A stretch of DNA of 64,000 nt from assembly GCF_014654615.1 (NCBI RefSeq), contig NZ_BNBB01000001.1, positions 434,001 to 498,000 on the forward strand, in the 5' to 3' direction. The DNA is from Streptosporangium violaceochromogenes. Lineage in GTDB: Bacteria; Actinomycetota; Actinomycetes; Streptosporangiales; Streptosporangiaceae. Positions 9,049-17,093 of the stretch are shown in pieces. Made by a program: the position numbers and the translations under genes. The notes under the pieces were generated by a model that searched no databases, was not told the DNA's origin, and worked only from the letters and a program-made list of their open reading frames with translations. Positions within the stretch are counted from its first letter, which is position 1, and each line of letters opens with the position of its first letter.

Positions 9049-9908
9049 CGCTTGAACACCCCTTCGGGCCGCAGGAGCAGGACCAGCACGAAGAGAGCGA
9101 AGACGACGAGCGTCTTCAGGGTGCCCTCCAGAAGCAGGGCGCCCGCGCCTTCGGCGAGCCCGACGATGATCCCCGCCGCGAAGGCGCCGCGGATGCTGCC
9201 GAGCCCGCCGAGCACCGCGGCGACGAAACTCATCAGCATCAACGACAGACCGGCGTTCGGCGTGACGGGGAGCAGGGAGGCGGACACGCCTCCGGCGAAG
9301 AACGCCGAGGCGGCGCCGAGCGCCATGGCCGCCGCGTACACGGTGGCCACGTTGAGCCCCATGAGCTGGGCGGCGGTGCGGTTCTGCGACACGGCGCGGA
9401 TGCTGCGGCCGAGGTCGGTCTTCCGCAGGACGTTGTGCAGGGCGAGGGTGAAGGCGACGGCGGCCAGCATGGCGATGAGCCGGGTCACCGAGAACTGGGC
9501 CGGGCCGACGGAGAACGTCGCGTCCCCGTACGACGGTTTCACGGAGCGGGGGTTGGAGCTGAACACGAACTCCGCGACGGCCACGAAGATGAGCGAGATC
9601 CCGACCGTCACCAGAAGCGGCCCCTCCTGGCCGGTGCCCATCACCTTGTTCACAAGGACGTATTGGATGAACCATCCGAGGCCCAGACCGACGACGGCGG
9701 CCACCAGGGACAGAAGGAACGGGTCGAGCGACGTCCATTGGTGCAGATACCAGACGACGTACATGCCCAGCATGATCATGGCGCCGTGAGCGAAGTTGAC
9801 GACTCCGACCACGCCGAACACCAGGGCGAGACCGACGGCGGCCACGCCATAGACGCTCCCGGTCAGGATGCCGCCGCCCAGCGACTGAGTGACGAGCTGC
9901 CAGTCCAC
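9045..9908 (-). CDS. livH: Branched-chain-amino-acid-type ABC importer, permease LivH
   Basis: This 287-residue permease opens with LGGGILTGSVYGVAAVGLALVFGVVGVVNFAHG broken by family-typical Gly and Asn residues. It contains TDLGRSIRAVSQNRTAAQLMGLN, the coupling loop, and GGLGSIRGAFAAGIIVGLAE near the C-terminus. About eight membrane segments are visible. It overlaps livM by 4 bases. A 78-base gap with a strong hairpin separates it from the binding-protein gene upstream. Confidence 0.93.
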   Translation of the reverse strand: MDWQLVTQSLGGGILTGSVYGVAAVGLALVFGVVGVVNFAHGAMIMLGMYVVWYLHQWTSLDPFLLSLVAAVVGLGLGWFIQYVLVNKVMGTGQEGPLLVTVGISLIFVAVAEFVFSSNPRSVKPSYGDATFSVGPAQFSVTRLIAMLAAVAFTLALHNVLRKTDLGRSIRAVSQNRTAAQLMGLNVATVYAAAMALGAASAFFAGGVSASLLPVTPNAGLSLMLMSFVAAVLGGLGSIRGAFAAGIIVGLAEGAGALLLEGTLKTLVVFALFVLVLLLRPEGVFKR

Positions 9909-9940
9909 GTTGTACGAGACTCCATTTCGATGCGGGGGTG

Positions 9941-9971
9941 GCGCGGGCCCGGAAGGCTTCCGGGCCCGCGC
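9941..9971 (-). terminator. GC-rich hairpin between livK and livH (attenuator or mRNA processing site)
   Basis: A perfect inverted repeat, GCGCGGGCCCGGA with its complement, leaves a loop of about 5 bases. It lies in the 78-base gap after the binding-protein gene and before livH on the transcribed strand, with no T-run. Such hairpins after binding-protein genes stabilise the upstream message and lower expression of the membrane genes. The structure is seen; the role is inferred. Confidence 0.55.
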
Positions 9972-9986
9972 ACCGGGCCGGCCCGC

Positions 9987-11228
9987 CTAGCGAGAGGGAT
10001 CTCTCGGTTTGGCCGTGGCGAACTTCTCCGGCAGGATCGTCTGGCGGACGCCGTCCTGCCACTGATACATCAGGGGCATGATCTCCTTGTTCTGGCCTTC
10101 CTCACTGAAGGTGATCTGGTCCTGAGCCAGGAGATACGGTTTGAACGTTCCAGTGGCCAGCTGCTTCTGGATCTCGGGACCGCCGGTCGCCCCGGCCTTC
10201 TCGATCGCCTCGACGAGCACCCGCGCCGACGTGTAGCTCAGGGCCGCGGCGTCGGAGGGGTCGGCGTTGAAGCGCTTACGGTAGGCGTTCTCGAAGGACG
10301 TGTACTCGGACGCCCCCCGGTTGACGGGGTAGCTCGTGTCGAACACGTTGTTCAGCAGGTCGCCCGCCTGCTTGGCGAAACGGTTCGTGTACCACGCCGC
10401 GCTGTCGACCCCGACGACCGCCTTGAACTTCGCCCCCTGCTCCTTGAGTGCCTTGAGCAGCAGCAGGCTGTCGGGCGCGTAACCGCTGGACATGATCATG
10501 TCGGCCTCGGTCGCGATCGCCCGCGCCACCTCGGTGCTGAGGTTGGTCGTCGCCGTCGGATAGGCGATCACGGCCTTTACCTCAAGGTCGTAGTTCTTCG
10601 CGTTTTTGACCCATTCCTCGGCCAAGGCGCTTCCGAAGGACGACTCCTCGTGGAGGTAGACCACCGATCGCCCCAGCTTCGGCAGCCGCTTGCGCAGCTC
10701 TTCGAGCTGTTCGGTCGCGGCGACCCCCACCTTTTCCGGGCTGAACATGACCCGGTAGGTGTACTTGAAGCCGCGGCCCAGGATCTCCTTGGCCTGCGAC
10801 TGGTCGACGATGTGCGGGATCTGAGCCCGCTCGGCGACCTGCGTCGTGGCCAGGGTGTTGGAGCTGAGCCACGCGCCGATCAGGCCGACGACGCCCTGGT
10901 CGATCAGCGCCTTCGTGTTGTTGGCCGCCTGCTCGGGTGCGCCCTTGCTGTCCAGGGCGGTGAACTTCACCTTGGCGCCGCCGAGCGAGGCGATCCCGCC
11001 GGCGGCGTTCACGTCGTCAATCGCGATCTGGATCGCGTTGACCATCTCCTGCCCGTCCGTGCCGAGCGGCCCGGTCATCGGGTACGTTCCGCCCAGATGC
11101 ACTTCCTTGACGGCCTCGCCGCCGCCCCCGGCCCCTGTGGTGGTGCCGCACGCGGCAACCAGCAGGCCGAGAGCCACCGCCGGGGCCAGCCAAGCAAGGC
11201 CGCGCCGGCGGGCCTGCTTTCCGGTCAT
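9987..11228 (-). CDS. livK: Extracellular substrate-binding lipoprotein (LivK/Peripla_BP_6 type)
   Basis: This 413-residue binding protein feeds the LivHMGF importer. The signal peptide is lipoprotein-type: RRR, a hydrophobic stretch and the lipobox LLVAAC with Cys27. The mature part has the type I periplasmic-binding fold: HLGGTYPMTGPLGTDGQEMVNAIQIA, AIDDVNAAGG, ALIDQGVVGLIGAWLSSNTLATTQVAE, and YTSARVLVEAIEKAG near the end. GT-rich residues follow the Cys as a linker. It is the largest product of the importer block and is followed by a hairpin. The bound ligand cannot be predicted; this family also binds amides, urea and aromatic acids. Confidence 0.92.
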   Translation of the reverse strand: MTGKQARRRGLAWLAPAVALGLLVAACGTTTGAGGGGEAVKEVHLGGTYPMTGPLGTDGQEMVNAIQIAIDDVNAAGGIASLGGAKVKFTALDSKGAPEQAANNTKALIDQGVVGLIGAWLSSNTLATTQVAERAQIPHIVDQSQAKEILGRGFKYTYRVMFSPEKVGVAATEQLEELRKRLPKLGRSVVYLHEESSFGSALAEEWVKNAKNYDLEVKAVIAYPTATTNLSTEVARAIATEADMIMSSGYAPDSLLLLKALKEQGAKFKAVVGVDSAAWYTNRFAKQAGDLLNNVFDTSYPVNRGASEYTSFENAYRKRFNADPSDAAALSYTSARVLVEAIEKAGATGGPEIQKQLATGTFKPYLLAQDQITFSEEGQNKEIMPLMYQWQDGVRQTILPEKFATAKPRDPSR

Positions 11229-11324
11229 TCGAAATCTCCTTGACTAGGACGAGCCCCGGGGGTCGGTTCCGCTGGGTTGACCGGCGTGTTCCTCGGCTCG
11301 TGGTCCCTTCGGTCCGCTGCTGGG

Positions 11325-11813
11325 TCAGTCTTCCGGCGCCCAGGGGCGCTCGCCCTCGATGGAGGCCGGTGAGAAGTGGGCGTGGACGCACTTCCAGCCG
11401 TCGTCCTCCTTCGTGAACGCCATCGTCGAGCGCATGACCGGGTGACCCGCGATGGGGGGACCCGCCGTCTCGGCGATCTGCTCGTAGAGGCGGTTGACAC
11501 CCTCGTCCGTGGCGATGGCCATGTCGCCCCGGATCATGATCCGCAGGCGGCCGAACGTCGCCTCCTTCGCGCACCGGTAACGCGGCCCGTAGTAGCGCCA
11601 GATTCCCAGCCAGTCCTTCAGGCCCTGGTAGTTGAATCCGTTGGAGTTGAAGAAGACGTATTCGGGGTTGTCGCGCCACAGCGGGATGAGCGACGGGATG
11701 TCGAGATGGTTGTTGGCCCGCCAGTAGTCCTCGACCGCTTCGAGAAGCGCTTTCCGATCCTCCGGCGACCCACCGTCGAAGGTGATCACAGGTTCTGTGT
11801 TCTGCCCGGTCAT
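11325..11813 (-). CDS. NTF2-like/SnoaL-type protein
   Basis: This 162-residue protein fits the NTF2-like cone fold: an N-terminal helix EDRKALLEAVEDYWRANNHLD, then LIPLWRDNPEYVFFNSNGFNYQG, DWLGIWRYYGPRY, and AFTKEDDGWKCVHAHFSPAS as the final strands. This resembles DUF4440/SnoaL-like proteins with ligand-binding or isomerase roles. It lies between the RpiR regulator and the binding-protein gene in the same orientation (96-base gap to livK). A small-molecule binding or hydrolytic role in the same pathway is inferred. Confidence 0.75.
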   Translation of the reverse strand: MTGQNTEPVITFDGGSPEDRKALLEAVEDYWRANNHLDIPSLIPLWRDNPEYVFFNSNGFNYQGLKDWLGIWRYYGPRYRCAKEATFGRLRIMIRGDMAIATDEGVNRLYEQIAETAGPPIAGHPVMRSTMAFTKEDDGWKCVHAHFSPASIEGERPWAPED

Positions 11814-11854
11814 GTGTCTTCCTTTCTGCCGGGTTCGAGCCTGTACGGCTCCGT

Positions 11855-12715
11855 TCAGAGGTAATGACTGCGTTCGGACGCGACGGCGTCGAGTTCGATC
11901 AGCCGGGCGCGGGCGTCACTGGAGCTGTCGCTCGCGGCGGCGTCGATGAGCAGGGTCGACAGCACGGAGGCGGTCGTGTGGGATCCGAAGGTCGCGCCCC
12001 ACCCGATGGAGGCGAACATCACCTCGTCCGCCTCCTCGCACAGGGGCGCGGTCGGGCTGTCAATCACCTGGAGGATCCAGTAGCCACGCGACCGCGCGAA
12101 GCGCAGGATCTCGGCGAGTTCCGCCGGATACCGGGGCATCGCGAACGCCACCATCACCGGTGACTCCCTCCGCGCTCCGAGCGCCACCTCGTCGAACGCG
12201 ACCGATCCGCCCTGCGTCACGATGCGGACGTTGTCGCGGAGGCGAGCCAGCCGATAGCCGAGGTTCATGGCCAGCGCCGCCGAGATCCGCAGGCCGACGA
12301 CGACCACGGAGCTCGCGCTCATCATCTTCCGCGCCGCCCGCTCAAGGGGCCGCAGGTCCGCCAGCCGCTCACGCGCGGCCGTGAGCAGGGCGATCTCGTC
12401 GTCGATCGCCCGCTGGTAGCGATTCGCGCTCGGCTCGTACTGCCGGGGCGCCGACCGGACCAGCGCGCGCATCTCGCCGACCATCTCCGCGTACCCGCGG
12501 TATCCGAGTTCCTGGGCGAGACGCGTGACCGACGGCTGGCTCACCCCGACGTCGCGCGCCACCTCCGCGGCGGACATGAACACGAACCGGTCGGGGTGGT
12601 CGACGATGAAGCGCGCGACCTGCCGCTGGGCGGGGGTCAGGCGCGCGCTACGGAGCCGATCCTCAAGCGCGCCCTCCGGCGCCGAGTCCGGCTGACCAGC
12701 CTTTTCGCGTCCCAT
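11855..12715 (-). CDS. MurR/RpiR family transcriptional regulator
   Basis: This 286-residue regulator has an N-terminal helix-turn-helix of the RpiR type (LTPAQRQVARFIVDHPDRFVF..SAAEVARDVGVSQPSVTRLAQELGY, about residues 24-72) and a C-terminal SIS domain (MMSASSVVVVGLRISAALAMNLGYRL onward, about 130-260) that normally senses a phosphosugar. It is the first gene of the catabolic operon. A promoter-like pair and a palindrome sit immediately upstream, so it probably controls itself and the operon. An SIS effector domain is unusual for an operon that otherwise looks devoted to a nitrogen heterocycle or amide. Confidence 0.9.
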   Translation of the reverse strand: MGREKAGQPDSAPEGALEDRLRSARLTPAQRQVARFIVDHPDRFVFMSAAEVARDVGVSQPSVTRLAQELGYRGYAEMVGEMRALVRSAPRQYEPSANRYQRAIDDEIALLTAARERLADLRPLERAARKMMSASSVVVVGLRISAALAMNLGYRLARLRDNVRIVTQGGSVAFDEVALGARRESPVMVAFAMPRYPAELAEILRFARSRGYWILQVIDSPTAPLCEEADEVMFASIGWGATFGSHTTASVLSTLLIDAAASDSSSDARARLIELDAVASERSHYL

Positions 12716-12722
12716 GAGCAGA

Positions 12723-12771
12723 ACTTTGCATGGAACGAGTCAGTACGTCAATACCTTGAATGAATCGATTC
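12723..12771 (-). promoter_or_regulatory. Candidate promoter and palindromic operator of the rpiR operon
   Basis: On the minus strand TTGACG (forward 12746-12751) is followed after 17 bases by CAAAGT (12723-12728), a weak -10. Transcription would start within a few bases of the rpiR ATG, giving a leaderless message. The perfect 10-base palindrome GAATCGATTC (12762-12771) lies just upstream of the -35 and is a candidate operator. Positions are read by eye and may be off by one. Confidence 0.35.
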
Positions 12772-12889
12772 CATCGAGTATCGGGCCGCCCGTATGAGGC
12801 GTTTAGGGGCACACCTAAGCGGCGGACGCGCCGGCCGCCGCACCGCTCGGCGGCGGCTGGACCTTCCTCGGCCTGACACCGTTCGGCGT

Positions 12890-13024
12890 TTACGACTTCA
12901 CCGATCTCGAAAACCGTGGCCACCCGGCGTCCAGCAGGGCGAGCAGGTTTTCGCCCCGGCCGGTCAGGCGGTAGACGACGTTCCGGCCCGTCCGGCCGGC
13001 CGTCGCCGCCCTGTTCTTCACGCG
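12890..13024 (-). pseudogene. Possible remnant of a winged-helix (HxlR-like) regulator C-terminus
   Basis: The minus strand encodes GRNVVYRLTGRGENLLALLDA followed shortly by a stop. This resembles the end of HxlR-type regulators, where a basic wing precedes YRLT..G..LL.LLDAL. No matching helix-turn-helix precedes it: upstream residues are low-complexity Arg/Ala/Gly. If real it is a decayed 3' fragment of about 44 codons. The match is short and the call is tentative. Confidence 0.25.
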
Positions 13025-13532
13025 GCTCCCGGCCGCGCCCCGGCTTCCGGGCCGTCGGCCTGCTCGTGCCGAGCGCGCCAAGGAAGCCATCGCTCTCTCG
13101 GGTCATGCCGTTCCGGGGCGCCGACGGGGAATCCGGTGGAGCGTCCCCTGTCGCCGGGGGTCGAGACGTCCACGTCAATCGGAGCGACTCTGCGGCGGCC
13201 CCCCGGGCGGCCTCTGCTCAAGGGCCGGCGCGTCCCCCACGGACTCCGCCGCGGCCCCGGCGAGGCCGGACACCTGCGCGAAACCACCGCCTTCCCGCGA
13301 AGGCACGGGGCACCCGAAGGAAAAGGGCCATCGCCATAAATAGCTCCAGATATTCGCCCATTAATCAGGAAAACCTCCGGCCACGCCTCCTCAAGCACAA
13401 GAACCTTTTCGTTTCACATACCCCGAAGAGCGAATTATTTTATCCATTGAAGGAGAGGTGAGTTGCGAGAGGCCGAGGCGGAGCGAATGAACCGGCCAAA
13501 CCCCCTCACCCCGCTCAAACGAAGGGATCTTT

Positions 13533-14699
13533 GTGAGAAAATATGTGGCATTGACCATATCGGGCATACTTCTAACCCTTGCACCGCCGGTCGGTCTCCA
13601 CTGGGCGCAGGCCACAAGCGGTGAGGCCGTCAAGGCCCTTCGCACATCCGAAGACCCTGATCCCGACAAATACATCGTAACGCTGAAAAGCGGCGCTCAG
13701 ATACCGCCCTACGTATCACCAATTCACGTCTACCAAACCGCCGTCAACGGCTTCTCCGCCGCACTGACCCCGGAGCAGCTCGACCGGCTACGCGACAACC
13801 CCGGTGTCGTAGCGGTTGAGAAGGATCAGGTCATTCAGCTTCCTCCCCCTCTGAGGATCGGGACCGACCACACTCGATACCAGCAGTTCAGCCCGCCGTG
13901 GAACCTCGACCGAATCGACCAGAGAATCGGCCTGAACAATCGGTATACGTTCAACCACACAGGCCATTCGGTTCACGCCTACGTGATCGACACGGGGATT
14001 CAGACCGGTCAGGACGAGTTCGGCGGTCGCGCCAGCAATGTGTTCGACTCCTTCAACGGGAACGGCGTCGACTGCCAGGGACACGGCACCCATGTGGCCG
14101 GGACGATAGGCAGCGACTCCTGGGGCGTGGCGAAACAGGTGCAGTTGCGCGGGGTCAAGGTGTTTCCCCAGTGCGGCGGCTCCACCATGAGCTCAGCGAT
14201 CATCGCCGGCGTGGACTGGGTGGCCGCCCACGCCGTTCACCCGGCCGTGGCCAACCTCTCGCTGGGGGGTCCTCGGTCCGTAGCACTTAACACCGCAGTG
14301 ACAAACCTGGCCGACTCCGGCGTTTTCGTCTCGGTTTCCGCCGACAACCTCAACAGCGACGCATGCAACCGGTCACCGGCGAGCGCCTCCAACGTGATGA
14401 CGGTCGCCGCCTCGGATATCAACGATAAAAGGGCCGGTTTCAGCAACTTCGGCCCCTGCGTCGACCTCTACGCGCCAGGGGTGCAGATCCCTTCCGTCGC
14501 GCTCTCCGGCATCAACCCAAGCCTCCTGACCGGCACGTCCCAAGCGGCCCCCGCGGTGGCCGGTGTGGCCGCCCTCTACAAGGACGCGTACGGGGACATG
14601 TCATCCGCCTATCTCCAAAAATGGATCCTCATGGAGGCCACGCAGGACGCGATCAAGGAAAACCCGCCTGAAACACCGAACCTCCTGCTGTTCAAGTGA
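13533..14699 (+). CDS. Secreted subtilisin-like serine protease (S8 family) with I9 propeptide
   Basis: This 388-residue secreted protease starts at GTG 13533, with GAAGGGA 5 bases upstream. Residues 1-28 form a signal peptide. About 45-103 is an inhibitor I9 propeptide (KYIVTLKSGAQ, VNGFSAALTPEQLDRLRDNPGV). The catalytic domain carries Asp153 (VIDTGI), His184 (GHGTHVAGT), the oxyanion Asn272 (SADN in place of the usual AAGN) and Ser336 (GTSQAAP in place of GTSMAAP). It resembles the proteinase K/aqualysin branch without a C-terminal extension. Base composition is lower in GC than its neighbours and some codons are AT-rich, suggesting a different history. Confidence 0.93.
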   Translation: MRKYVALTISGILLTLAPPVGLHWAQATSGEAVKALRTSEDPDPDKYIVTLKSGAQIPPYVSPIHVYQTAVNGFSAALTPEQLDRLRDNPGVVAVEKDQVIQLPPPLRIGTDHTRYQQFSPPWNLDRIDQRIGLNNRYTFNHTGHSVHAYVIDTGIQTGQDEFGGRASNVFDSFNGNGVDCQGHGTHVAGTIGSDSWGVAKQVQLRGVKVFPQCGGSTMSSAIIAGVDWVAAHAVHPAVANLSLGGPRSVALNTAVTNLADSGVFVSVSADNLNSDACNRSPASASNVMTVAASDINDKRAGFSNFGPCVDLYAPGVQIPSVALSGINPSLLTGTSQAAPAVAGVAALYKDAYGDMSSAYLQKWILMEATQDAIKENPPETPNLLLFK

Positions 14700-14790
14700 T
14701 GAACCGATCAGCGTGATCAACGGCCGACACCGCCGGCTTTCCACCTAGTCGGCGCATCGGTCAACGCTCCTGTCCGATTTCACCGTGCTC

Positions 14791-14816
14791 GGCGCCTGCA
14801 CCATCGCGCAGGCGCC
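14791..14816 (+). terminator. Hairpin downstream of the subtilase gene
   Basis: A perfect 9-base stem GGCGCCTGC pairs with GCAGGCGCC across an 8-base loop, 91 bases after the protease stop. No T-run follows, as is common in high-GC actinomycetes. It probably ends the protease message before the next gene at 14918. Confidence 0.45.
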
Positions 14817-14917
14817 GTTCGGCCGGTTACGTCGGCTTCCCAGGGCGTTTCCAGGAGATAATCCTCTTTACCCTGGGCAGGAAGGCTCCTGTCATCCTCT
14901 CAAAGAGGGGAACGTCA

Positions 14918-15916
14918 ATGGCCGCACGCCGAACAACCCATGCCGTCCTCGGCTCATTGGCGGCGCTGACGTTCCTCGCCGGCCTCTACGGCGCCATTCG
15001 GAGCGCCGGTGACGGCTCTTCGGCCTCCACTCCGCAGAACCCGGTCTCCACCTCGGACGATTCGGCCGACGGTGACCGCCCGAAATCATGGGAAACCTCC
15101 GGCGGAAAGACAACCGGCACCCATCCCGTGGGGTCCGGAACCGTCCCGTTCACCCCTCCGGACAGGGAAGGGCCGAAATCTCCCGGAGGGGGCACGGAAA
15201 ACATCCCGTCGCGGGAATCCGGCGCCGCCCGGATCTCCGGTCCGACCGTGGACAACGTGTATCCGGTGGAACGGGACGGCGACGGCAATTTCAGCGCCGT
15301 GGGGGGATGCGCCGTACTGGCCAACACCGCGGCCGATGTCCCGTTACGGATTCGATCGCTCGGTGTGCAAGGCGCTGCACAGGTGCATATTTCCGACGAT
15401 CCATGTCAAATAACGGCATCCGATGCGAGTTGGAACATTGGCCTCAACCTGACGGACCCCGTGAACGCCTGCTCACCCGGGACCGTCCTGGAGCCCGCGT
15501 CGCGGTCGTCGCGGCACGGGTGCAGCGTCCGGTTCACCAGACCCACCGGCCTCGGCTCCGGGACGGCGACCCTCTCCGTCGAGGTCACGGCGGAGTGCGC
15601 CTCCCGCGCCCTTCGCCCCTGCTCCCGGCTCGACGGGCGATACGCGCCCTCGCCCCGGCATCCCGTCGGCGTGGTCGTCACCACCACCCGGACGATCACT
15701 TTCGCCGCCGACCCCTCGGCTCCTCAGAGCCCCGGCACCTCCGGCACCCCTGACGTGCCGGAAGCCTCCAACACCCAGGAGACCTCGAAGAGCCCGGACA
15801 CCCCCGAAGAGCCGGAACCGCCCGCCGAGTCCACGGACGCCTCCGGCCCACCGGAATCACCGGCCGATCCCCTACCCGGCGCCACACCTCCCGAAGAGGT
15901 CCCCAATTCCCCATAG
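14918..15916 (+). CDS. Secreted or membrane-anchored protein with Pro/Ser/Glu-rich tail, unknown function
   Basis: This 332-residue protein is not recognised. It has one N-terminal hydrophobic segment (residues 9-27, AVLGSLAALTFLAGLYGAI), an acidic Ser/Gly/Pro-rich region to about 105, then a compact domain of about 130 residues (GAARISGPTVDNVYPVERDGDG, ADVPLRIRSLGVQG, GCSVRFTRPTGLGSGTATLSVEVTAEC) that looks like a b-sandwich with Cys pairs. A Pro/Glu/Ser tail closes it. RBS AGAGGGG is upstream of the ATG. The following gene starts 14 bases after its stop, so the two are probably co-transcribed. Confidence 0.7.
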   Translation: MAARRTTHAVLGSLAALTFLAGLYGAIRSAGDGSSASTPQNPVSTSDDSADGDRPKSWETSGGKTTGTHPVGSGTVPFTPPDREGPKSPGGGTENIPSRESGAARISGPTVDNVYPVERDGDGNFSAVGGCAVLANTAADVPLRIRSLGVQGAAQVHISDDPCQITASDASWNIGLNLTDPVNACSPGTVLEPASRSSRHGCSVRFTRPTGLGSGTATLSVEVTAECASRALRPCSRLDGRYAPSPRHPVGVVVTTTRTITFAADPSAPQSPGTSGTPDVPEASNTQETSKSPDTPEEPEPPAESTDASGPPESPADPLPGATPPEEVPNSP

Positions 15917-15930
15917 ATCGAAGGAGGGAC

Positions 15931-17013
15931 ATGCCGCCGGACCCCGCGGCCGAGCCGGCGCCCCCGCCGTGGGGCGGTCAGATCGGGGAACGTCTGTGGG
16001 CGGTGGCCAACGTCGTCGCGCCGACCACGGTGGCGACCACGCTGTTGTTCTACTTCGGCTACGTGGCGACGTCGGCGCGTTTCCGTTATTTCGGTGTCTA
16101 TCTCGACATGGTCGACCTATCCCTGCAGGAGACACTGCTCTACGGCGTGGAGGCCGTGTATCCACCCCTCATCATCGTCGCGATCGTCGGCCTCCTGGCC
16201 GTCTCCGTCCACCTCGCCGTCCGATGGGCGATGTCGTCGCCGGACCGCGACGCCGCCACCGGATGGGCGGGCGCCTTCGCGGTCCTCGCCGGACTGCCGG
16301 CCTTCGCCCGGGGCGTCGTCGGCCTCCTGACACCGCAGGTGGCGCGCACCGAGGCGATCGCGACGACACCGGTGTCCCTCGGGTGCGGCGCCGCCGGGAT
16401 CGCCTACGGTCTGTGGCTGTTGCGCGTCGTCGGCATCCGCTGGGACCGGCGGCGCTCCCGCCTTGGGGGCACGACCGCCGATCCCCCCGAAAAGCCGCCC
16501 GAGGAACCTGCCGAGGAACCGCTCGAAGAGCCACCCGGGGAAACCTCCGGGAAGCCGGCCGAAGGAGCGTCCGAAGAGCCCGTGCCCCCTCCGCCCGGCG
16601 GCGACCTGGCCGCATGGCTGGAGTCCCCCGCCTTCAGACGGATCAGCAGGTACGCCCTGGCCTGGGTCGCCGTCGTCGTCGTGGCCGGTTCGTTCTGGAC
16701 GGTCAACAGCTTCGCCGCCGCCTACGGCCGTGGCCGCGCCCTGGACGACGCCGAGTCGCTCCGGCGGCGTCCGGAGGTCGTGCTGTACACCACGGTCCCC
16801 CTGCGCGACCTCCCCACCGGGGTCAGGGGGACGAGGATCGCCGCCGCCAAGGGCGAAAAGGGCTTCCACCGCTTCCGCTACCGAGGCCTGCGTCTCCTCG
16901 TCGAGTCGAACGCCCGGTTGTTCCTCGTCCCCGCGCGCTGGGTCGCCGGAAGCAGCCACACCCTCGTCGTCCCCTACGACGGCACCGTCCGCGTCCACCT
17001 CATCGCGCACTAA
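15931..17013 (+). CDS. Polytopic membrane protein with acidic Pro-rich loop, unknown function
   Basis: This 360-residue protein is not recognised. Strong RBS GAAGGAGG precedes the ATG. Four hydrophobic segments in the first half (about 28-48, 70-95, 110-135, 148-168) are followed by a cytosolic Glu/Pro-rich linker (about 183-225, repeated PEEP/EEPLEEP-like units), one more membrane span (about 243-262, ALAWVAVVVVAGSFW) and an extracytoplasmic b-rich domain of about 95 residues. It follows the secreted protein gene by 14 bases, which suggests a functional pair at the cell surface. Confidence 0.7.
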   Translation: MPPDPAAEPAPPPWGGQIGERLWAVANVVAPTTVATTLLFYFGYVATSARFRYFGVYLDMVDLSLQETLLYGVEAVYPPLIIVAIVGLLAVSVHLAVRWAMSSPDRDAATGWAGAFAVLAGLPAFARGVVGLLTPQVARTEAIATTPVSLGCGAAGIAYGLWLLRVVGIRWDRRRSRLGGTTADPPEKPPEEPAEEPLEEPPGETSGKPAEGASEEPVPPPPGGDLAAWLESPAFRRISRYALAWVAVVVVAGSFWTVNSFAAAYGRGRALDDAESLRRRPEVVLYTTVPLRDLPTGVRGTRIAAAKGEKGFHRFRYRGLRLLVESNARLFLVPARWVAGSSHTLVVPYDGTVRVHLIAH

Positions 17014-17093
17014 GACGCCGATCTCGCCCGCCGGCCGAGTAGAAGTAAGGCGTTGACCCCGGTGGACACCTGAGAGCGGGAGGTGCGGCGGCG

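Larger units (their letters stand above)
12716..13532. other. 817-base divergent gap with a possible gene remnant
   Basis: The first part holds the rpiR control region. The middle has high GC and no convincing gene apart from a possible regulator fragment at 12890-13024. From about 13335 the base composition falls sharply (AT-rich runs such as ATAAATAGCTCC), leading into the subtilase gene. That marks a composition boundary and probably contains the subtilase promoter. Confidence 0.5.

Noticed and set aside
9049..10062. N-terminal extension of LivM up to 10062
   Set aside because: The added residues are out-of-frame livH. The GTG at 9048 overlapping the livH stop is where homologues begin.
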